NCBI GenBank assembly: GCA_963969525.1
Contig: OZ018393.1
Span: 32,958,538-33,022,537, forward strand
DNA from: Ontholestes murinus
Lineage: Eukaryota > Arthropoda > Insecta > Coleoptera > Staphylinidae
Length of the DNA stretch: 64,000 bases
Reading direction: 5' to 3'
Numbering within the stretch: position 1 is the stretch's first letter; the number at the start of each line of letters is the position of its first letter. Below, piece by piece: positions 20,766 to 33,689 of this stretch. Under the pieces are notes generated by a model, which did no database searches, was not told the DNA's origin, and was given only the letters and a program-made list of their open reading frames with translations. Position numbers and translations under genes: made by a program.

Positions 20766-22215
20766 TATATATTTATTTATTTATTTCCCAACAGAAATAC
20801 ATCCAATTACAGGGAAACATCTAAAATATAATACATTTGAATATTAAAAATAACAAAAATACAAGTTCTAACAAGTTAAACTAAGGGTGTCCTTTAAATT
20901 AACAGAAATCATTGAAAGGCTTGGACATAATATATCAAAAAAATGAACTTTGTGATAATTGCTCAACATGTGGTATAGTGGAGAATTTAAAAAATGCGTT
21001 GCGAGTGAAACATTTTGGAGCATAAATACAGAGAAGATTTAGAAAAAGTGGATTATCAGTATGATGATGAATTAATTTATATAAAGTTAGTATTGATTTA
21101 TATTATTTCTTTGTAACATAGAAGGCATTGAAAATTCATTTAGTAAAAATTCATAAGTAATACAGTTAGAAGGATAAACGATTTAAAACGATATAAATGT
21201 TTAAGAAACTTCTTCTGAATCTTCTCTAAAAAAATTGATATGAGTAAGGTAATTTGGACTCTAAACTATCGCACAGTAATTAAGTTTGCTAAGAAAGAAA
21301 GAATTATACAATGTAATTATGCTGGGAATATTTTTAAATTTTTTACAATTACGAATAATGAAACCTAACATTCTCAAAGATGCCCGAACAGTATTATTTA
21401 TATGTGATACAAATGTTAATCGCTGGTCGAAAAGTATGCCCAAATCGGTTGTTTCACTAACTCTGTTAACTGTAATGTTGTTTATTCTATAATTAAAGAG
21501 TACAGGATTTGACTTATGATAAAATGACAGAATATTACATTTCTTCACACTAAGATTAAGTGCGAACACCAATTGTATAATTTATTCAAGTTATCCTGTA
21601 GAATATGATAATCAGCAATAGCAGGCCCTGTCCTAAATAACTTAATATCGCAGCATTGACGTTACTGAATTAATAAAAATTGTAAACAACAAAGGCCCAA
21701 AGTTAGACCCCTGCGGTACACAGCTTGAAGCAATATATGGTGCTGATTTGCACCCTTCAATTTCTAGAATTTGCTGGCGATTAGACAAATATGATCTTAT
21801 GACCGCAACTATATTATCTTGAATATCACATTTATTTAAATTTTCTATAATAATATATATAGGACATACGGTCAAATTCTTTAGATATATCGGACATCTG
21901 ATACATGACATCTACTTGATTACGGTTATACAACTCAGCCGATAATTTATGAGTTATGTTAATTAAATTGGTTAAAGTACTGCGCTTCTTAACAAAACCA
22001 AGTTGGTTAACAGAAATTTTATATGCAAACTTACTATAAATGGTATCTTTCAAATATTTTTGAAAAGTTACATAATATTGAAATAGGTCTGTAATTTATA
22101 ACTTCACATCTTTTACCAGCTTTGAAAACAGGTACAACAGATTTATAACAATCCGGAAACACGCCACACTTTAATATGCTGTTGAAAATGTTCGTTATAG
22201 TTTCACTCAATATAC
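20766..22215 (-). pseudogene. CR1-like LINE relic: reverse transcriptase and 3' end
   Basis: Minus strand, 5' to 3': SILKCGVFPDCYKS and VINYRPISI near 22130, then NQLGFVKKRSTLTNLI, ILEIEGCKSAPYIASS, CVPQGSNFGPLL, LNLSVKKCNILSFYHKSN and TDLGILFDQRLTFVSHINN. A (TAAA)n 3' tail lies at 20769-20786. The catalytic Asp block reads MYQMSDISKEFDR, degraded, and the YADD region is destroyed. It is related to, but distinct from, the LINE at 5-10 kb. Confidence 0.82.
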
Positions 22216-22239
22216 ATACATTAATACATTTATTTATTA

Positions 22240-23490
22240 ATTAATTTATTGATTAATCAAGTTTATCTTCACATAACTCACAAAAATCAAACTAATGTGA
22301 GTTCTTCTGCGTGTCCTCCATTTTTGACAATAGTCTAGTTATACATTCATCTTTGTTTAATGTTCATGGTGAGGAGGATCCTTGAGGGACTTCGCAGTTG
22401 GCAATTTCAAATGTTAATTTTTCATTTTTAAAGCTTGTTAAGTATTTCCTATCACAAAGAAAATTCTTCAGTAAATAGCAACTTATGTCATCAAAGTCGC
22501 CGCAATATATTGATTTTTTATGGTTGAATAATTTTTACGAAATCCATTTTGACAATTATTAAAATATTATGGATTTTAAAATATTCATGTAACTGCCCAC
22601 ACTCAAATATTTTAGATAGGTACCAATGATATGGGCCTATAGTTTTCACTTTGCTCAATATTACCTTTTTGAATATCGGTACTATTTTTGCGACTAAGAC
22701 AATTTGGTTATACACCTATTTAGATTTGTTAAGCGAGTTAAGTTTAATAGTTTAATAAAGTTAGTATTCAAGGTTTTTTATTGCTATTTATTACGTTCCA
22801 TACTGCTTTTGGCTTATTTACTGAAATTAATATATAGTTATTATATCTGAGTTTAATGTACTTTATTATTTCAGATCTAATTTTTAAACGATATTCATTA
22901 TAAACTTATATGTTACCTTCGGATGGATACTTCATCTTCCATTGATGTAAGAATTTTAGCATTTCATGCATATCATAAATTAAATAGTTTGACATATTAT
23001 ATTTGCAGACAATCCTTGTTTTATTAGATGCTATTTTTATTTTCTTCTTTAGATCGGCTTCATTCATTGTTTGAGTTAAAATATGAACGAATGCATCAAA
23101 TTTCTGATCTATGATAGATTCATTATTATCAATAAACTCCCATGTTTCGATTAAATTTATAAGATTTAACTTTCATTCCTGATTGTTTACTCTATACACC
23201 ATTGAGTATTTTTTTGTTAAAATTTGATCATTTTGTTTCAATTTTAATTATTACTGCTTTATGATTACTTAAATTGGTCTCATAAACAAATACATTAAAA
23301 TTATATTGAATATTCGTAATAATATTGTCTATACAGTTATATTTGTTGAGGTTTTCCGTTATAACAATTAAATAAATTGCATAGTTCGATTTTGTTACCA
23401 CTATTCGAATTAAAATCATCATTAAAATCACCGTTTATTACAATCTCATTTTTATTTCCGTCAATTTTGTGAAAACGTTACTTAATGTAT
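22240..23490 (-). pseudogene. Another LINE relic: endonuclease end to RT start
   Basis: Minus strand: NEIVINGDFNDDFNSNS and CIDNIITNIQYN, then LSNHKAVIIKIETK (endonuclease end; the usual SDH reads SNH), NKPKAVWNVINSN (linker), and IVPIFKK and LSKIFECGQLHEYF (first RT blocks). Many frameshifts. It sits directly upstream of the CR1 relic on the same strand, but the duplicated RT entry blocks show it is a separate copy or family. Confidence 0.65.
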
Positions 23491-26004
23491 TTAAATAGAG
23501 CTTGAAATATCCGGTAAGTGCGCGATATACAGTATCAACAATTTATATTTTTAAATCAACCAGCAGCATTTGTACAATTTAGTTCTAATGACTTATTTCA
23601 TATATCAACTCTGTTTTTATATCTTATATCAGTAGAATACATTATAGTACATATAATATAATTACAATATAATTTAATTTTTTGTTATTCTTTGTCTCGT
23701 TTTACATTGATATAACACTAATATTTGTATTATATATTATCATGTATTATTTTAATCAATGTTATAAGCAGCTTAAGAAAAATATACACAAAGTTCATCA
23801 GTTCTGTCAACAATCATGAATAATTTTTAAGGTTTTAAAATGAGTGATTTACGACAACTATTTCAACCTATGATTTCTTAACGATACAGCAGCTAAAAAA
23901 TAACCACTATTCAAAAAAGCAAAAGCAAATAAATGTTTATTAATATTCTACTGTTAATATGTGCTCCGTATTTGTATTTACTTGACTTTATTTACCCATG
24001 CGATTTGATTTCGCCAACAAACGTTTTCTAATATTTTCTTTCATTAGAAATACGGTTTAAAAAAATAACGCTCTTACTTAAGTGCGGCTCATCAATTGTT
24101 TAACACCCTTTTCCCTCACGTGTGATAAAATATTTTTATAGTGCGGTCTTAAAAACAAGCTGAAAGCCTTACACACCGTCCCCACAGAAAAAGGCTCTGT
24201 TTTTTCAGCAGGATTTATAACTGAAACGAAATGTGCGATGAAATGGCAATCTGTAGCCACCTGTTTCTTCGTATGGCAGCGATTTATTCTGGTATCATCC
24301 TTTTACTTCGATATACGTTAGTTATTTTTGAGATAGCTACATACTCCTGATTATGATTTTAGCCATGTAAAGACAGCTAAATTTTATTTTATTGTATTTA
24401 TCATATTTAGTTTTAATATTAGCAATTAATACTATTTCATAATAAAATAGCATAAGTCAATGGTGTTAAAATCATAGTTGCCTTTTTAACATCTATAAAA
24501 ATATATCCAGGACAAAAATAAGATTATAATAATAATAATAATAATAAAATATCGCTTGTAATCCGAAAACAAATTTCTGAGGAAAATTAGTTGCTCCATC
24601 ATTATCAAATAATCGAAATAATATACAATTATAATTCGTAAAACGCATTCTACGTTATCATATTTCTGCATAAGACCGACATTAATAATTTTACTACTAT
24701 TATATTTCTTCATATTTTGTACATATATTGAAAGGCTATAAAATGTATACTAGATTTGTAATCGGACTTGGAAGGTTTATAAATCGTTCCTACCTTAACT
24801 TTCATCATCTGAACTTCAATAATAATTAAAAAACTAAATAATAACTTTAGCTTCTCTCAAATCCTCTTCAATCCATTCACTCTCATTTTTGTGTGAATTG
24901 TTTACTGTTTTTCTTTATGGGTGAAGTTCTCACCATAATAAAATGTATTAAAGTGCTTTACGTTGTAGAGAATTAACTTATAAAACACGTGTTTTTCTAA
25001 TTACTAAGTTCTCACAAGCTATAAATCAGCTCGTTTAGATCGTTAAAATAAACGTTTCTGATTTATTGATTGATTACTGTTGTATAATAATTATTAATAA
25101 AAGTATATCAATATAATTTTTCTTGCATAATAATTGTACGCAATTTGATCCTTTCTAAACAGTGGTCTTAGAAAAACTCAATACCCAAACAAGTATATGA
25201 GTGCAAGTTTGAGAGTGAGAGAGATAAAATGAAAATGTGGTGTATTTAAAGTTGCGGTAAAACGGCAAACACCAGTCCGAGGCCACGAGTAAACACACAT
25301 TCCGTGTATACCAAATTGTATTTAGTGTTATTTTGGAAAATAATGAATCAGTGTGCTGATTTTCCACAGTAAATGCTACTTATTTTTTTGTAGATTCAAT
25401 CCCTAGAACCTTTGCCATAATGATCAGTTAAATCACAATTTTATAATGAAGAACTTATTTCCCTTCTAAACGGGGTTAAAATTTATCAAGGAATTATCAC
25501 GTTCGCTCAAAATTGTTGGAAGTCCGGATTTTTAGGCTTAATTTTATAAATTATTATGTTATATATTAAAGTATCGAATTTTTGCAATTACAAGCCCTTT
25601 GGCGTAATATTCCGATGGCTCTGTATTAATTTATACTGAAAGAAAGTAACCTAGATTTATATTGTTACTGCCGCATTCATTTTTAATTTGTTAATTAGGG
25701 TTCAATTAAAAATATTAATATTGATACTCGGAAAGACAATATATACACTTATTTCTCTAAATAAATTAACATTTAATGTAAAAAATAAATGAAAATAAAT
25801 AGAGGTAAGAAAATTACAAATAAATAGTGTACAATACTCTATCTACAAGATTAGAGGTTACAATGATTTATTAATAAATAATCGTACAATGATTAGAACG
25901 AACAATACTGTCACTGTATTAAGTCACATCATACTTCAAGGTTTGGAACTTACATTTGGTATTGAAATTTTTCTAATTATAATATCTATTTTTTTTTTTT
26001 TCAG
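23491..26004. other. AT-rich interval, no gene seen
   Basis: An (ATA)n microsatellite lies at about 24525-24547. A motif near 24965-25000 (ACGTTGTAGA..AATT and AAAACACGTGTTTTTCTAATTA) resembles sequences at 50391 and 58640 and may be a PLE-tail fragment. Nothing else was recognised. Confidence 0.45.
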
Positions 26005-26091
26005 GGAGTTCAGGAATAAAATTATCAATTTTATGGTGGTTAGGACTGATGACCTTCCTGTTAACATCCAATGTACAAAATCTACTTTTAG
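26005..26091 (+). CDS. Putative host exon: hydrophobic C-terminal anchor
   Basis: A run of 12 T followed by CAG gives a strong acceptor, and AGGTGAGT a strong donor. Read in phase 1, as demanded by the exon at 11328-11491, all 87 bases are open and give SSGIKLSILWWLGLMTFLL followed by TSNVQNLLL. The hydrophobic stretch just after an Ig domain fits a GPI-anchor signal or a membrane segment. The exon also ends in phase 1. Both other frames are less membrane-like, and one has a stop. Confidence 0.5.
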
Positions 26092-26214
26092 GTGAGTAAA
26101 ATCTAAGCTCAAAAACCAAAAACAAATCTTATAAATGTGACATCAATATGTGTTTCAATTCAAACCTCATAGCAAACTAAGTATGACAATTTTCAACTGT
26201 ACAATATAAATGCA

Positions 26215-26465
26215 TGTATATCGGCTACTCTGGTCGTAAATTCAAAATTAATTTAAACGCGCATGAAAAAACTTTTTGTTATAAAAAGAATAATTCAACC
26301 TTTACAAACCATTTACTGAAAACAAATCACCCTTTCGGAAAAGATGTGCTTTCGGTAATCTACTTAACGGATAAAGAGCGTAAGTAGATTTACTAGAAGC
26401 GATTGAAAATTCCCTTGCTTAAAGACCAGATTTATGTAATATACAAGCAGTTATTCAATTGTTTT
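26215..26465 (+). pseudogene. Penelope-like GIY-YIG relic
   Basis: The + strand reads YIGYSGRKFKINLNAHEK, then KKNNSTFTNHLLKTNHPFGK, VLSVIYLTDKER and LKIPLLKDQI. This is the same YIG..GR / STF..HLL...H.FG order as the relic at 183-412, with which it shares more than with the PLE at 13525. There is a stop and at least one shift. It lies in the putative second intron of the Ig gene. Confidence 0.7.
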
Positions 26466-27465
26466 ATATTAATAAGTTAGAATTCATAATTTTAAAATAC
26501 TTGATAACGACTAGCTGTTAGTCAAAACTATAGCCATTGTGTCTCCTCCCTTATTATATTTAACATTTATCACAAATTAAACGCCTCAACAATTTAACAT
26601 ATATTGTTGTGTTTTATTAATATTCATATATTTGGACGAAATAGCGGAAAACCAAAAATACCCAATTTTAGTAAATTACATGCTACTAAAAGCTTAAATT
26701 TAAAGATTCATTTCAAAGCCACATTTAGTTTCGAAGATTCAAACCTGCAGAATTCTAAATGAACAATCTACTAATATAAATGGACGGAAACAGATACCTT
26801 ACTTTGTTTTGCTTTGTATGCAAGCTGTTTAAAATGCAAGAACAATCTGACAAGATAATGAATTTCCTTAATAGCTGACACTTTTAGTTTAGTAATAATT
26901 GTATTATCGCTTAATTAAAATGTTATAACCATTTCATTACTTCTCCTGAATTTTCTCTGTAAACAAAATAAACAATTCTTTATAAATGATTCTATACACT
27001 AAGACTGTAATGTAGCTGCTATAATTTTCTAGCGGATACATATTACTTTCGCTGTAACTCTAAAATGAATATTATATTAATCTAATATAATTGATGTAAA
27101 ATACATATCACTAAAATTTAAACTAAGTTTTAAAATAAAACCCGTGGAATTACAAAGATATATAATATATATTAGAAGGAGAAGGCCTTATTATATGCTT
27201 TGCTTCGGGGTCTACAATGATCTGTTGATGTACAAAAAAAGGTCTTGTTATTTTCTAACTACTTTAAATGTTGTTATTATGTAACTGCAAAACCTGTTCA
27301 TAAAATACAAAAAAAGCAAGGATTTATTTGGTTTTCCTCAAAAACGAAAGTACTTTTTAATTTTTATTATGAGAACTTGTCCTAATTGACAAAATTGTTT
27401 TTTTATATAGATGGGATTTGTACAAAAATAATAATAGTTACCGCCTGAGTTTATATATGGCTGTA
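26466..27465. other. AT-rich interval, no feature seen
   Basis: Nothing recognised. Confidence 0.5.
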
Positions 27466-27469
27466 AAAA

Positions 27470-28470
27470 TTGTAATTTTGAAAAACTTTCTGAAGATATT
27501 ACTCAATTCATCCAAGATAACCTTTCAATGAACCCCATAACTATTGATAACTTCAATGATTTCTTAGCTAGTTCTATTAATAAACACACGCCTAAATTTA
27601 AAAAAGCAAACCTATAAATATCCCCCTTCATGTATTCTACCGAGACCTTAGATTAACTGACGAACCTGACATTAAAAGACGATTCAACAAAATTAACAAA
27701 GCCATTCACAATTTAATATTAGAATATAAAAAAAACTACATGGCTCTCAGCATTTAAAAAAATAAATCTATAGCATCGTAAAAAATATTGTCACACGTGA
27801 AAAGACTAGACTAGAATATAAATCAATAGAATTTATTAAATCTGTAATTGACCTTGAAACCAACTTAGAAGTAACAGATAAATATAGCATTTAAAATAAA
27901 TTTACAAAACACTTTGACAATATTTTCTAATTTTCACAAAACATTAAATTCGACTAATCCTTTCTCAGTAATACAAACAAATGGTTATATCGCTTTTCTA
28001 TATCCTCTATTCACCCTACTCCCGATGAACTAGACATAGAAGAAATCTATTTTAATAAACTCGGAGCGGGAAGAAATTCTGCACATTTTATCCCAACCAA
28101 GATATCCCTAGATGCTAAAACCCCATTTTTAATCCCATGCCACTGAATTTCCCTTAACTCCTCGTCATTAAAAATTAAGGAAAAAACGATCCATGCTGCT
28201 CCTACCTGCAAATATTTAGAAATAACACTAGAGCACAAATTTACAGTTAAATCCAACACCCAAATAATAAAGTCTAAGGTTTCAGCAAGGGCAAAACATT
28301 TTAGAAGTCCTACCTACAGTACAGCCCAATCCTCCTTTCTCAGCCTCCACCATCAACTATCAAAATCCTTTCAGTTGCTAAACGCACGGCTCTGCACACC
28401 CTAACTAAACTCACTCATTTCTATCTCTGATCGCCTACAGTACATAGTATCCAATCCATATAACTAAAAA
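27470..28470 (+). pseudogene. LINE relic (linker and RT C-terminal pieces)
   Basis: Pieces on the + strand: DFLASSINKHTPKFKKANL, RRFNKINKAIHNLILEYKKN, and after a deletion PTCKYLEITLEHKFTVKSN and QIIKSKVSARAKHFRS. The last resembles the KYLGITLD...F..H block after the YADD motif. The C-rich composition resembles the endonuclease relic at 3694-4420, so both may come from one family. Heavily decayed. Confidence 0.55.
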
Positions 28471-28499
28471 TATTGTACTCGTCGACCTTGGAGAGGAAA

Positions 28500-29290
28500 G
28501 ATGGGTGGTGGCAGCGAGGACTAAGTATGCAAAACTATGTGAGATAAAGAAGATGCAGGCCTTGGAAAAAACGAGTTATGAATTGAAATTATGTAGGAAT
28601 GAAAAGGAGATATGGAGTATTTTAAAAAGAGGTGAGAGGAGGCAACATATAGAAGTGTCTCTACAAGAATGGGCAGAAAAATGCAGTGTAATGAGTGGTG
28701 AGCCAAGTGGGTTAGGGGAACAAGAGTCGATTAGGGAAGTTGAAGAGTTTACGGAGGATTAAATAGAAAACGCATTTAATGAGTTGAAAACTGGGAAAGC
28801 TGCGAGATTGGACGGGTTAAAGGCAGAAATGTGGAAACAGCTAATAAAGGAAGGAAAGCAGAAGTTCGGAGAGCTGCTGAATCAAAAACGTGGCGTGTGG
28901 GACTTATGTGCCCGGTACACAAAGGTGGTGATACATTAAATGTAGAAAATTATAGAGGGATAACAATTATGTGTACCGGGTATAAAATTGCCATGACAGT
29001 GGTAAAAAATAGGATGGAGAAGGAGGTGTAGATCAATAGAATTCGGCCGGGGTTTTAGAAAAGGGAGGGGAACAAGGGATCAAATCTTTACACTGGCAAG
29101 AATTGTGGAGAGAGTGTTGGAAGAAAAGGGCAGTATCTACGCTGTTTTCCTGGATTTGAAAGCAGCGTATGATACTGCAGAGAGAGACAGATTAGTGGAG
29201 TGTTTGAAAAGGAGAGGAGTGAGTGCAGGAATGATGGAATGGTGTAGAAGGGTGTATGAGGAAACGTGAGTGTGTGCGAAAGTGGGAGCG
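28500..29290 (+). pseudogene. LINE reverse transcriptase relic, G/A-rich family
   Basis: Pieces: NAFNELKTGKAARLDGLKAE, RVGLMCPVHKGGDTLNVEN, YRGITIMCTGYKIAM, GFRKGRGTRDQIFTLARIVE and YAVFLDLKAAYDTAERDRL (first catalytic Asp). The order is RT blocks 0 to 3; the YADD part is missing after about 29290. It sits head-to-tail beside the previous relic, but its composition and motifs are different. Frameshifts lie near 28750, 28900 and 29030. Confidence 0.75.
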
Positions 29291-29349
29291 AATGTGTCTG
29301 AAATCCCGATAATCGACTGTCAAGGGTATCTTCATAATCTGGATCGACC

Positions 29350-30590
29350 GAAGCGGTTATGACGTCACCAATTAGGAAAAATTAAGGCACTGAAATCGTT
29401 GGGGGCATCAGTCAGTGGGCAAAGCGGTCTTGAGTTAAGCACTGCCTTAGTTTATACAAACAGAAGTAGCTGCAAGAAGGGCTTTTCTTACTACTCTGTA
29501 AAGATGACCGTTCTTGCTCTTTACTACGGCCTCCCATAGACCTCCGAAGTGAGGAGCTGTAGATGAAATAAATCTCCTTCAATCCATTTGTCCTTTCTGA
29601 TTGAATAAGTTCTTCGTTTTCTGGCTCCAATATAAACAGTCCAAGTTCTCGCAAATTGTTGCGTGCATCAATGAAATTTGTTGCATTATCGCTAATTATT
29701 TCACCCACGCCGAGCAATAAAACGATAGAAGGCTGCCATGAAGCACTCAGTAGTCAGATTGGACATGTGTATTGCTTTAGTTGCACAACAGATAAATACA
29801 CATACGTATGCCTTGGTGGTTTTCTTCGATCGCCGAGATCCATCTTTGATGATGAAAGGACCGCAGTAATCGACACCTATGCGCAGAAAAGAGCGAAAAT
29901 GCTTAGTTCGGTATGGCGGCAGAGCACTCATCAGAGGTGGTTGGAAATGCGGCTTTGCACGAATGCATTGAATGCATTCTTGCATGTTATGTTTTGTGTC
30001 ATGTTAATTATTTCAGCCACTCGGTTAAATAATTCGGCTAATAACACTGCTGCACAAAGTTCTAGTCGAGGTATGCAGGTTGATATCACAGGTGCAACTC
30101 TTGATTTGACACATAGTAGATAACTGCATATTCTATCGGCTTTTTAAATTGTTACAACGTATATGCATGCACCATATGCATGCTCACTGGCGTCTGAGAA
30201 TCGGTGCAGTTCTACTCCGTACTTAATATTCGTTAGAATGATCATCCTTAGAATGGTGATCATTGAGACATCCTTCAAGTTGTTGGCATATTCGAGCCAT
30301 TGTTCGCCATATTCAGCAGGAAGGGCATCGTCCCATCCACATTTTAACTTCCACAACGGTTGAATAAATATCTTGCCAAGGATGAAAATTAGGCCGATTA
30401 AACCAAAGGATGCTCCTCTTAGTTTTGTCTCTCGATGGTAGAACGTTGTACTTGTAGCCCAATTTGTCCGTTGTTGGATTCCACGAGTTAAAATAGTCAC
30501 GTTATTATCGCAATTAGGTTTAAAGTTCATAAACACATCAGGATTGTTAGTTGCCCACCGGTTAAGCTGGAAACCACCACTTTAGAGTAG
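29350..30590 (-). pseudogene. BEL/Pao retrotransposon pol relic
   Basis: Minus strand, in order: GGFQLNRWATNNPDVFMNF, then ELHRFSDASEHAYGACIYV (RNase H-type block), PFLRIGVDYCGPF-like context with its strand-transfer Asp (VDYCGPFIIKDG), KAYVCVFICCATKAIHM, EIISDNATNFIDARNN (second Asp), and in a shifted frame STAPHFGGLWEAVVK (acidic third residue) and LNSRPLCPLTD. This RT-RNase H-integrase order with SDN.TNF and APHFGGLWE is BEL/Pao. No LTRs, gag or env are seen. Frameshifts make it inactive. Confidence 0.85.
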
Positions 30591-31716
30591 AGATTTAACT
30601 ACATCGCGCACTTGTTATAAGTGTCTATTAATTAAGAAATTTAATGACCTCATTTATCTTTATCTTAATTTTTGCTCATTTTTATGTTTTTATTCCTTTG
30701 TATCAAGTTTTAAATTCTGGATGAAAATTAATGATCTATCAAAAATTATCATTTTATTGTAATACGTTTTCATTCCTTTTTTATTGACATCTGACGTTAA
30801 CACCTACAGTTCTTTGTTATTATTACAAAATATTGAAATATTTTCCTCATTTATTGAATATTTTTTTGCACCTATTTACGCTTTTGATTTAATTTTATGA
30901 AACTAAAAATTTTGGAGAAATAGTCCTAACAACTTTATTAACAATCTAGCCTTATATGAACTCAGGATGGTTATAAACGTTTGAAAATTATTGTTACTTT
31001 TCGCAATATCAATATTAAATTCCCATGAAATTAGATATTGCAGTTTGAGCCGCTAATGAGTCTAACATTACTGACAATTAAAAAGGTTTTTGATATCTCA
31101 TTCTGTAGTACTATTGCTAAAACTGAAATATTGACTTCATTTGCACTCGCGCACCCGAAGACAGATTCTTTAGCCATGCCGTTTATTAACTTAGTAGGCA
31201 TTAGATTACATAACTATTAGCTATATCTCATTAACATTTTTAATGCCATTAATATTGTTGTTTAAGTTTTGTGAAACACTATACATGTATGTTTAATTTG
31301 ATTAGAAATGTAATTAACTATTTTATTACAAAAAATTACTGTTAAAGACACAGATGCTATGAATATAAATCTAATAATAGATTTCACTTTAATAAATTGT
31401 TTACTAATTGTAGACTTTAGATTTAAATCTTAATTTTAATATTCTTCTTTGCATTGAATTTAAATGAAAGAAAAAGATAAGAAGATAACAAACGAATAAA
31501 TATGATTATCAAAATAGCAAACAGAAAATAATAAACTAAACTTTTTAACAATAGCCATAAACAATTAAGAATAAATAAGAATTAATTATTAACAATTATC
31601 ATAAGTAATACAAAGAGTTAACTTTAGATCCTTAATATTCAAACGTTGACCAATGTGTATTTCAAAGAAATTTTATATAAAACTATTAATTTAATCTAAA
31701 TACATTTTTGTTTCAG
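30591..31716. other. AT-rich interval, putative intron end
   Basis: No coding signal. It ends in the pyrimidine-rich acceptor TTTTTGTTTCAG (31705-31716). Confidence 0.45.
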
Positions 31717-32035
31717 GTGTGTGCTAATACTTCTGAAACTACGTCTTAACATCATGAACTGCTATGAAGAAATTCTCTAGATGAAGATGATTTAGTTTAG
31801 TGGGACTTAAATCACAAAATACACATTTAAAACTGACTCAGAACACTTATAAAGTTACTGTGTACACGTAATGATTTAAGTTTACCACAGGAAGTTCTCT
31901 TTGGGCATATCCGTAACGTGGCGATCGTTCAAAACTTCAGACCTATTTAGCTTTATTTGTTTCTGTAAGTGTCGCACTTTGCGTCGGTTACTTAATAAAT
32001 CGTTATGGTGGATAAGTTAGGAAAATAAATAAAAC
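31717..32035 (+). CDS. Putative terminal host exon: stop codon and 3' UTR
   Basis: After a good acceptor, the phase-1 join to the exon at 26005-26091 gives G-V-C and the stop TAA at 31725-31727. The following 300 bases are less AT-rich than the flanks and contain AATAAA at about 31991 and again at about 32022-32030, suitable for polyadenylation. The protein would end about 15 residues after its hydrophobic stretch. The join rests on phase and splice signals only. Confidence 0.4.
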
Positions 32036-33680
32036 ATTCTCTATGAGTCTGATTTTGTCAGGTCTGTCTATAGCAGCAACGAAAAGGCATGTCATTGCTC
32101 TACATTCTCGCTTTTACACTGCCCTTAAATGTCATATATTACATTTTTTTTCTATTAATTTAATAAAATGTATACTTATTATTCACTACAGGAGGAAACG
32201 TAATAATTGGATTGAACATCTTAAATAAATACAAAAGCTTGAAATACTGATTAATAATTTTATGTTTAGATTTTATGTAATCGATACTAGGAATACTGCA
32301 GATATATATTTTGTCGAAATTAAATTGCCTTTTGTCATAAATAGGACATATTTTATTTATATAGTTTAATTAATAGACAAAATTTATAAAGTTGTAATTT
32401 TAATTGTTAAATAAAAGATGTTAATAATTTAGTTGATTTTATAACAATAATAAACTTGTGGCTAGTAAAATTTTTTGAATTATATTTAATTTAATACAAA
32501 CCATTATTTTACTTATTGCACATTTAAAGTATATAATTAAGTTCTATTCATAACCCTATTATACAATTATACAATTAATGTTTAATTAATTATTACTATT
32601 CCATCAAGTGAGATAATAATGTAAATAAATAATTAAAGAAAGATAAGCAGTATGTATAATTATTTGTGATAAAAATTATAATATAAATATTAATAATAAA
32701 TAATTTATTATGTAAGTGTTAAATGGTGACAGCTATATGATAAGAAAGTTATGAATGTTGGTGAAAATGTTTATATTATTTATTTATATATGTATATATT
32801 ATTAAGAAATAAACATATATTATTAATAATTTATATTTATTTTATATATCCCTATTACTAATTGTATAATTTATGTTGCAATGAAAAATTTTCGATATTA
32901 CATTTGTGTAATGTGTACAGAATAGGCAATTATGTAATTATGTACTATATGTATATGAAGGACTAAAAAGAAGCAGGGTCAAATATTATATTGGTTTCAG
33001 TAGATTGTTTATTTAATTTGTAATGTAAATTCAATTGGACATTTTTAACTATATACCTTACGATTCAATGAATGTCTTAAATATATGTTTTGTTTTTTAA
33101 GCGTTACATTTGTTTTAATTCTGAATATTATTAAACAATTCGTTAGAGCACCAGCGAATATACTGTTTCTTTTTATTCTTACAAAATGGAACATGTTTGT
33201 CAAATACAGAATAAATGCGGTCGTAAAACAGCATAAGACCTGATTAAGGGAGATCAATCATAGTTGAACAATGCATCGTAGAGTGCAGAAAAAAATCGCC
33301 ATTTTGAAGTTTTCTTGCTAGGATTTATACTACTTTCGATTTATATTTCAATCGCGTCATATTGAGCATGATGGGTGATGACTATCCTCATTAGATAATA
33401 GTGACTGATCACGACAAGATCCAATAGCATTTGGTATATTATTGATTTGAGTCAAATGATAGGTTTGTTTAGAATTTGTGTTTGCATATCGATACATTTA
33501 TCGATAATAAATTGAATTGCATTAAAGTCACACAATTTTATATTTTAATTATTAGTGAAGAGTTATTCATTTGAATTTCTATCATATTTTTAGTTTTGAA
33601 TAAAATAACATATATATAATTTAATTTTCACATTATATTTCCTTCATAATTTATGATTATTAGTAATGACATTGATGTTC
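32036..33680. other. Very AT-rich interval, no feature seen
   Basis: Nothing recognised on either strand. Confidence 0.5.
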
Positions 33681-33689
33681 CTATTATAA

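Noticed and set aside
24980..25010. AAAACACGTGTTTTT as a possible further hammerhead
   Set aside because: No stem II or CTGATGA-like core on either strand; it is probably a simple palindrome in a PLE-like tail.
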